Of a stretch of DNA of 25,109 nt, positions 21,516 to 25,109 are shown piece by piece (positions within the stretch are counted from its first letter, which is position 1; every line of letters starts with the position of its first letter). A program made the position numbers and the translations under genes. The notes beneath the pieces were generated by a model. It was not told where the DNA came from, ran no database searches, and worked only from the letters and a program-made list of their open reading frames with translations. The DNA comes from Neomoorella mulderi (GTDB taxonomy: Bacteria > Bacillota > DSM-521 > Neomoorellales > Neomoorellaceae), in NCBI GenBank assembly GCA_011375465.1, contig DRZV01000096.1:1-25109 (forward strand). Reading direction: 5' to 3'.

Positions 21516-23566
21516 ACTTATCCCGGAGGGTTAAAATCTACACCCTCGTGGTGGGGTTTGTCTTTTCTTTGTTGATATCTCGGCTTTTCTATCTCCAGAT
21601 CCTAAACGTGCAGAAATTCACCAAACAGGCAGCGGAGAACCGCATAAGGGTCTATTCCATAGAAGCTCCCCGGGGGGAAGTGCTGGACAGGCGGGGTCGG
21701 GTTCTGGCCACCAGCCAGCCGGTTTTTGTCGTCACCTTTAGTCCCCCTTCTAACCCCGAGGAGCTGGAGGCCACCGCCCGGAACCTTTCCCTACTTTTGA
21801 ATGATCCGGAGGTTACCCCAGAAGCCATTAAAGATAAAGTGGCGCAAAACCCCTCTCGTTACCAGCCTGTAGCCATAAAAAAGATGCCGGCCAGCGATCC
21901 CCAATCCCTGGCTATAATAACCCGGCTGGAGGAGCATCGGAAGGAATTACCAGGGGTCAACATACTGAGGGAGCCCCAGAGATATTATCCCCATGGCCCT
22001 CTGGCAGGACACCTCTTGGGCTATGTGGGGCAGATCAGCCAAGAGGAGTTAAAGGCGAGAAAAGAAAAGGGATATGGCATCCACGACAGGATAGGGAAGA
22101 GCGGAATAGAGGCCTTTGTAGAATATGAAGAGGACGAGAACGGCCAGCCTTTGGGGCTTAGGGGTAAAAAGGGGGCCCAACAGGTGGAGGTGGACGCTTT
22201 AAACCGTAAAGTGAGGGATCTGGTCACCCTGCCCCCCACCCCTGGAGATACAGTTCAGCTGACCATAGACCTGGATCTACAACAGGCGTTGGAGGCGGCC
22301 ATGGATAGGGTAATAGCGGCCACCAAGCTGCAAAATCCCAAGGCAGGGGGAGGGGCAGGGGTGGTGCTGGACGTCAAGACAGGGGCGGTCCTGGCTTTGG
22401 CCAGCAAACCCGATATTGATCCCAACGATTTTGTCAACGGCAACTATAGCAAAAAGATCGCTTATTATAACGATGCCAGGCTTCGACCCCTATTCAATCG
22501 GGCTGTTCAGGGGACCTATCCTCCTGGCTCCACCTTCAAGCCCATAACTGCCCTGGCTGCCCTGGACGCAGGGGTGATAAAGCCCCAGGATACCATATAC
22601 TGCGGAGGTCGTTACCCCAAACCCGGAGGGATCACCTGCTGGTCAGTGCACGGCACGGTCAACCTCTTCCGGGGGATGGCAGTATCCTGCAATACTTATT
22701 TCCAATGGTTGGGGGATCTCACCGGCATAGATAAAATAGCCGATGTGGCCAGGCAATTCGGTTTGGGGGAACCTACAGGAATCCTGGGATTGGAAGGGGA
22801 AGCCAAGGGTATCATGCCCAACCCTCAATGGAAAAAGGAGGTAAACGCTCCTTACTGGGACAGATGGCTTAAAAATAAGGAGGCCGCCATTGAGAGAAAG
22901 TACAGCGAGCTTTTATCCTCTGCTGCCCCAGGAGAAAGGGAAAAGCTGTTGCGGCAGAAAGAGAGGGAATTGCAGGCCATCAGGGAGGAGTACAGGATAA
23001 ATTATAACTTTTATACAAATTGGCAGCTGTATGAAACCTTTAACACCTCCATCGGACAGGGGGATAACAGCTTCACTGTCCTCCAGTTGGCCAATTATGT
23101 GGCCACCCTGGCCAATGGAGGCAAAAGGATGCGCCCCTACCTTGTAGAAAAGGTCATAGGACCCGATGGGACTATAAAGAAGGCTTTTTTTCCCCAGGAG
23201 GTGGAAAGAGTCAAGGTGTCCCCTGAGGCCATGGAATTAGTTCGCCGGGCCATGTTGGAAGTGACCCAATCGCCGGAAGGTACTGCCTCCTTCTTGTTTC
23301 AGGATTTTCCTCCCCACATAAAGGTGGCAGCCAAAACCGGCACTGCCCAGACAGGTTTGGCTGGGGACGACAAGAACAGGGACTTTTACGGCTTGTTCAT
23401 AGCTTTCGCCCCCTATGACGATCCCCAGGTGGCGGTGGCGGTCATCATAGAGTATGCCCGTCATGGGGGTGATTCCGCCGGTATAGTGGCCCGGGAAGTT
23501 TTAGCCCGATATTTCGGCTTAGATAGGGTTTTAAAGACTTCCATCGCCGGGGTTTCCGTTGAATAA
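21482..23566 (+). CDS. mrdA: Penicillin-binding protein 2 (elongation-specific transpeptidase)
   Basis: This 694-residue class B PBP cross-links lateral-wall peptidoglycan. Start ATG 21482 has GGGGAGGGG upstream and overlaps mreD; the longer open frame from 21233 is inside mreD. Seen: one N-terminal membrane anchor (~15-33, TLVVGFVFSLLISRLFYL), the dimerisation domain (EAPRGEVLDRRGRVLA), and the transpeptidase domain with S350-x-x-K353 in PGSTFKP, S402-C403-N404, and K618-T619-G620 in AAKTGTAQTG. An extra charged, helix-forming segment (~453-514) lies between the SCN and KTG motifs, just before the SIGQGDN stretch. Together with mreBCD it forms the elongation machinery. Confidence 0.96.
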   Translation: MEKREKEGWRVNLSRRVKIYTLVVGFVFSLLISRLFYLQILNVQKFTKQAAENRIRVYSIEAPRGEVLDRRGRVLATSQPVFVVTFSPPSNPEELEATARNLSLLLNDPEVTPEAIKDKVAQNPSRYQPVAIKKMPASDPQSLAIITRLEEHRKELPGVNILREPQRYYPHGPLAGHLLGYVGQISQEELKARKEKGYGIHDRIGKSGIEAFVEYEEDENGQPLGLRGKKGAQQVEVDALNRKVRDLVTLPPTPGDTVQLTIDLDLQQALEAAMDRVIAATKLQNPKAGGGAGVVLDVKTGAVLALASKPDIDPNDFVNGNYSKKIAYYNDARLRPLFNRAVQGTYPPGSTFKPITALAALDAGVIKPQDTIYCGGRYPKPGGITCWSVHGTVNLFRGMAVSCNTYFQWLGDLTGIDKIADVARQFGLGEPTGILGLEGEAKGIMPNPQWKKEVNAPYWDRWLKNKEAAIERKYSELLSSAAPGEREKLLRQKERELQAIREEYRINYNFYTNWQLYETFNTSIGQGDNSFTVLQLANYVATLANGGKRMRPYLVEKVIGPDGTIKKAFFPQEVERVKVSPEAMELVRRAMLEVTQSPEGTASFLFQDFPPHIKVAAKTGTAQTGLAGDDKNRDFYGLFIAFAPYDDPQVAVAVIIEYARHGGDSAGIVAREVLARYFGLDRVLKTSIAGVSVE

Positions 23567-23632
23567 TGTTCCCTTTTGCTCCATAGGGCAGAAAGGAGGA
23601 GGAAAAAGCCTATCATTTTTTTTCCCTCCCAA

Positions 23633-23660
23633 GGCAGGATTTGTCTAGGGTTGTGTAGAA
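23633..23660 (+). promoter_or_regulatory. Two-part intergenic element, copy 3 (upstream of minC)
   Basis: GGCAGGATTT (23633-23642) and, 14 bases after the GCAGGA core, TGTAGAA (23654-23660). The first ten bases are identical to copy 1. It lies about 40 bases before the minC start, in the 130-base gap after mrdA. Confidence 0.4.
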
Positions 23661-23696
23661 AAATTCCCAAGGCTTCAGCCTCAAGGGGGAAGGTCT

Positions 23697-24185
23697 ATGG
23701 GGGTTTTAAAACCGGAGGCTAAAGGAAGGGGTCGGGGCAAGGAAATCATGGAACACCTCACCAGGGGAAGCCCGCTCAATAGGCGGACCTATCTTATCTG
23801 CCGAACGGTCCGTTCAGGTCAAAGGTATAAGTATCCGGGCAATGTGGTTGTGGTGGGCGATGTCCATCCCGGGGGCGAGATCATAGCCAGCGGCCATGTG
23901 ATAGTAATGGGAAACCTTATGGGGATGGTCCACGCAGGAGCAGAGGGGGATGAGAGGGCGGTGGTGATAGCTTTTTCCTTCCAGCCCCTACAGCTGCGAA
24001 TCGCCGGATACGTGAGCCGTTCTCCCGACGGCGAGAAAAGGAAGAAGAAATTATATTTTCGGGAACCGGAAATAGCCCGGGTGGAAAACGAAGAGATCAT
24101 TATAGAAAAATATTCCCTGGGCGGCAATAAAGACGGTTTTAAAGGCTCAAGACGTTATCAGGAAGAGGAGGAGAAAAATGGGTGA
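23697..24185 (+). CDS. minC: Septum site-determining protein MinC, C-terminal domain only
   Basis: This 162-residue protein matches the MinC C-terminal beta-helix, the part that dimerises and binds MinD: CRTVRSGQRYKYPGNVVVVG, GDVHPGGEIIASGHVIVMG, MGMVHAGAEGDE and QLRIAGYVSRSPD. The usual MinC is ~210-230 residues with an N-terminal domain of ~100 residues that blocks FtsZ; here only ~30 basic residues (MGVLKPEAKGRGRGKEIMEH) precede the beta-helix. The gap to mrdA (130 bases) is too short to hide the missing domain in another frame. Start ATG 23697 has AAGGGGGAAGG upstream. The stop overlaps the minD start by 8 bases, so the two are co-translated. Confidence 0.9.
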   Translation: MGVLKPEAKGRGRGKEIMEHLTRGSPLNRRTYLICRTVRSGQRYKYPGNVVVVGDVHPGGEIIASGHVIVMGNLMGMVHAGAEGDERAVVIAFSFQPLQLRIAGYVSRSPDGEKRKKKLYFREPEIARVENEEIIIEKYSLGGNKDGFKGSRRYQEEEEKNG

Positions 24186-24972
24186 AGCCATAGTCATCAC
24201 CTCAGGTAAAGGCGGAGTGGGGAAGACCACCAGCGTGGCCAACATAGGTGCAGGTTTGGCCGGCTATGGCAAAAAGGTAGTCCTGGTGGATACGGATATA
24301 GGTTTGCGTAACCTGGATGTGGTTATGGGTCTAGAAAACCGTATAGTCTACGATATCTTAGATGTGGTGGAAGGCCGCTGCCGCCTGAGACAGGCCTTGA
24401 TCAAGGATAAACGGCTGGAGCAGTTGTTTCTCCTCCCCGCCAATCAGACCAAGGATAAAACCGCCATAAGCCGACAACAGATGGTGGAGCTGATACAGCA
24501 GCTCAAAGAAGAGTTCGATTACGTCCTTATCGATTGCCCTGCGGGGATAGAGATGGGCTTTAAAAATGCCGTGGCGGGAGCTGACAAGGCCATAGTGGTG
24601 ACCACTCCGGAGATAGCGGCGGTGCGGGATGCTGACCGCATAATAGGTCTTCTGGAGGCGGCTGAGATGGAGCCACCCCGCCTTATCATCAATCGGGTCC
24701 GCCCGGATATGGTAAAGCGGGGCGATATGATGGACGTGGAGGATATGCTGGAGATACTGGCTATAGATCTCCTGGGTGTGGTTCCCGAAGACGAATTTAT
24801 AGTCATATCCACCAATAGGGGAGAACCCGCTGTTTTAGACGGCCATTCCCGGGCAGGGCAGGCCTATCGCAATATAAGCCGCCGTTTACTGGGAGAGGAG
24901 GTTCCCTTCCTGAACTGGGACAGCAATAACGGCTTTATGGCCAAATTACGCAGGTTTCTGGGCCTGGGTTAG
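24178..24972 (+). CDS. minD: Septum site-determining ATPase MinD
   Basis: This 264-residue deviant-Walker ATPase cycles on and off the membrane and carries MinC. Seen: the deviant P-loop SGKGGVGKTTS with signature K11 and K16, VDTDIGLRNLDVVMGLE, the Walker B stretch YVLIDCPAGIE, NRVRPDMVKRGDMM, and a C-terminal amphipathic membrane-targeting helix (GFMAKLRRFLGLG). It overlaps minC by 8 bases and is followed by minE after 10 bases, the standard min operon. Confidence 0.97.
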   Translation: MGEAIVITSGKGGVGKTTSVANIGAGLAGYGKKVVLVDTDIGLRNLDVVMGLENRIVYDILDVVEGRCRLRQALIKDKRLEQLFLLPANQTKDKTAISRQQMVELIQQLKEEFDYVLIDCPAGIEMGFKNAVAGADKAIVVTTPEIAAVRDADRIIGLLEAAEMEPPRLIINRVRPDMVKRGDMMDVEDMLEILAIDLLGVVPEDEFIVISTNRGEPAVLDGHSRAGQAYRNISRRLLGEEVPFLNWDSNNGFMAKLRRFLGLG

Positions 24973-24982
24973 GAGGATAAAA

Positions 24983-25109
24983 ATGTTAGATTTTCTCCTC
25001 AGGTTTTTTGGCAGGGAACCTAAGCCCAGTAAAAGCGTGGCCAAAGAGCGCCTCCGGATGGTTTTGATCCACGACCGTACAGGGGTCTCCACCAAACTGC
25101 TGGAAGAGC
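24983..25109 (+). CDS. minE: Cell division topological specificity factor MinE, 5' part
   Basis: The gene is cut by the right edge after 42 codons. It starts at ATG 24983 with AGGAGG (24971-24976) upstream. The N-terminus MLDFLLRFFGREPK is the amphipathic membrane-binding helix of MinE, and AKERLRMVLIHDRTG is the MinD-contacting segment that stimulates the MinD ATPase. Its presence means this organism has a MinCDE rather than only a MinCD/DivIVA arrangement. Confidence 0.9.
   Translation, partial: MLDFLLRFFGREPKPSKSVAKERLRMVLIHDRTGVSTKLLEE

Noticed and set aside
23590..23631. Terminator after mrdA formed by GGAGGAGG with CCTCCC
   Set aside because: The T-run would lie inside the stem rather than after it, and the stem needs a mismatch and two wobbles; not a credible intrinsic terminator.
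1..25109. Mobile elements, CRISPR arrays, toxin-antitoxin or defence genes
   Set aside because: None were seen; the window is compact housekeeping sequence on one strand with uniform codon use.

Overview
The window looks like chromosomal core DNA from a rod-shaped, probably spore-forming and probably thermophilic member of the Clostridia (low-GC Gram-positive group; base composition looks mid-50s % GC by eye, not computed). The reasons are a GerMN-type lipoprotein, a copper-amine-oxidase-N/SH3/AMIN/Amidase_3 wall hydrolase, a DUF5698/DUF2179 membrane protein, the orders tig-clpP-clpX-lon and maf-radC-mreBCD-mrdA-minCDE, heavy use of AUA (Ile) and AGG (Arg), and many GUG/UUG starts. The lineage (Moorella / thermophilic Peptococcales-like) is inferred from style only. 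Every gene is on the + strand. No stretch over 300 bases lacks a gene. No mobile element, CRISPR array or phage gene was seen.

Layout. Bases 1-2445 hold the 3' part of a phenylacetate-CoA ligase gene, a tandem ACT-domain regulator and hisC, which together suggest aromatic amino acid/arylacetate metabolism. Bases 2518-5479 hold a GerMN lipoprotein, a multidomain N-acetylmuramoyl-L-alanine amidase and a UPF0316-type membrane protein that is split by a frameshift. Bases 5558-6980 hold murI and an rdgB-type XTP pyrophosphatase. Bases 6989-7870 hold six tRNA genes (Gly-UCC, Arg-UCU, His-GUG, Gln-UUG, Lys-UUU, Leu-UAG) behind a perfect consensus promoter, then an orphan terminator, then a separately transcribed tRNA-Gly(GCC). 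Bases 7967-13601 hold the protein quality-control block tig-clpP-clpX-lon. Bases 13598-16387 hold valS with its own promoter, a structured leader and a terminator-like hairpin; its last ~88 codons are frameshifted. Bases 16401-19037 hold folC, maf and radC. Bases 19121 to the end hold the shape and division block mreB-mreC-mreD-mrdA-minC-minD-minE, with minE cut by the window edge.

How it works together. The last block supplies the elongasome (MreBCD plus PBP2) and the Min system that places the division septum. MurI supplies D-glutamate for the same peptidoglycan, and the amidase and GerMN lipoprotein act on or near the wall. The tig-clpPX-lon block handles nascent-chain folding and proteolysis. 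Maf and RdgB are both house-cleaning nucleotide pyrophosphatases.

Most notable. I did not find a convincing new multi-gene system. The points worth checking are: (a) two coding frames (UPF0316 and valS) that are both restored by adding one C to a C-run, and a third gene (ACT) with a missing or displaced start beside a T8 run; (b) a dispersed two-part intergenic element, GCAGGA-N13/14-KGNMGAA, upstream of the amidase, tig and minC; (c) an attenuator-like valS leader; (d) a MinC that lacks the N-terminal FtsZ-inhibiting domain.
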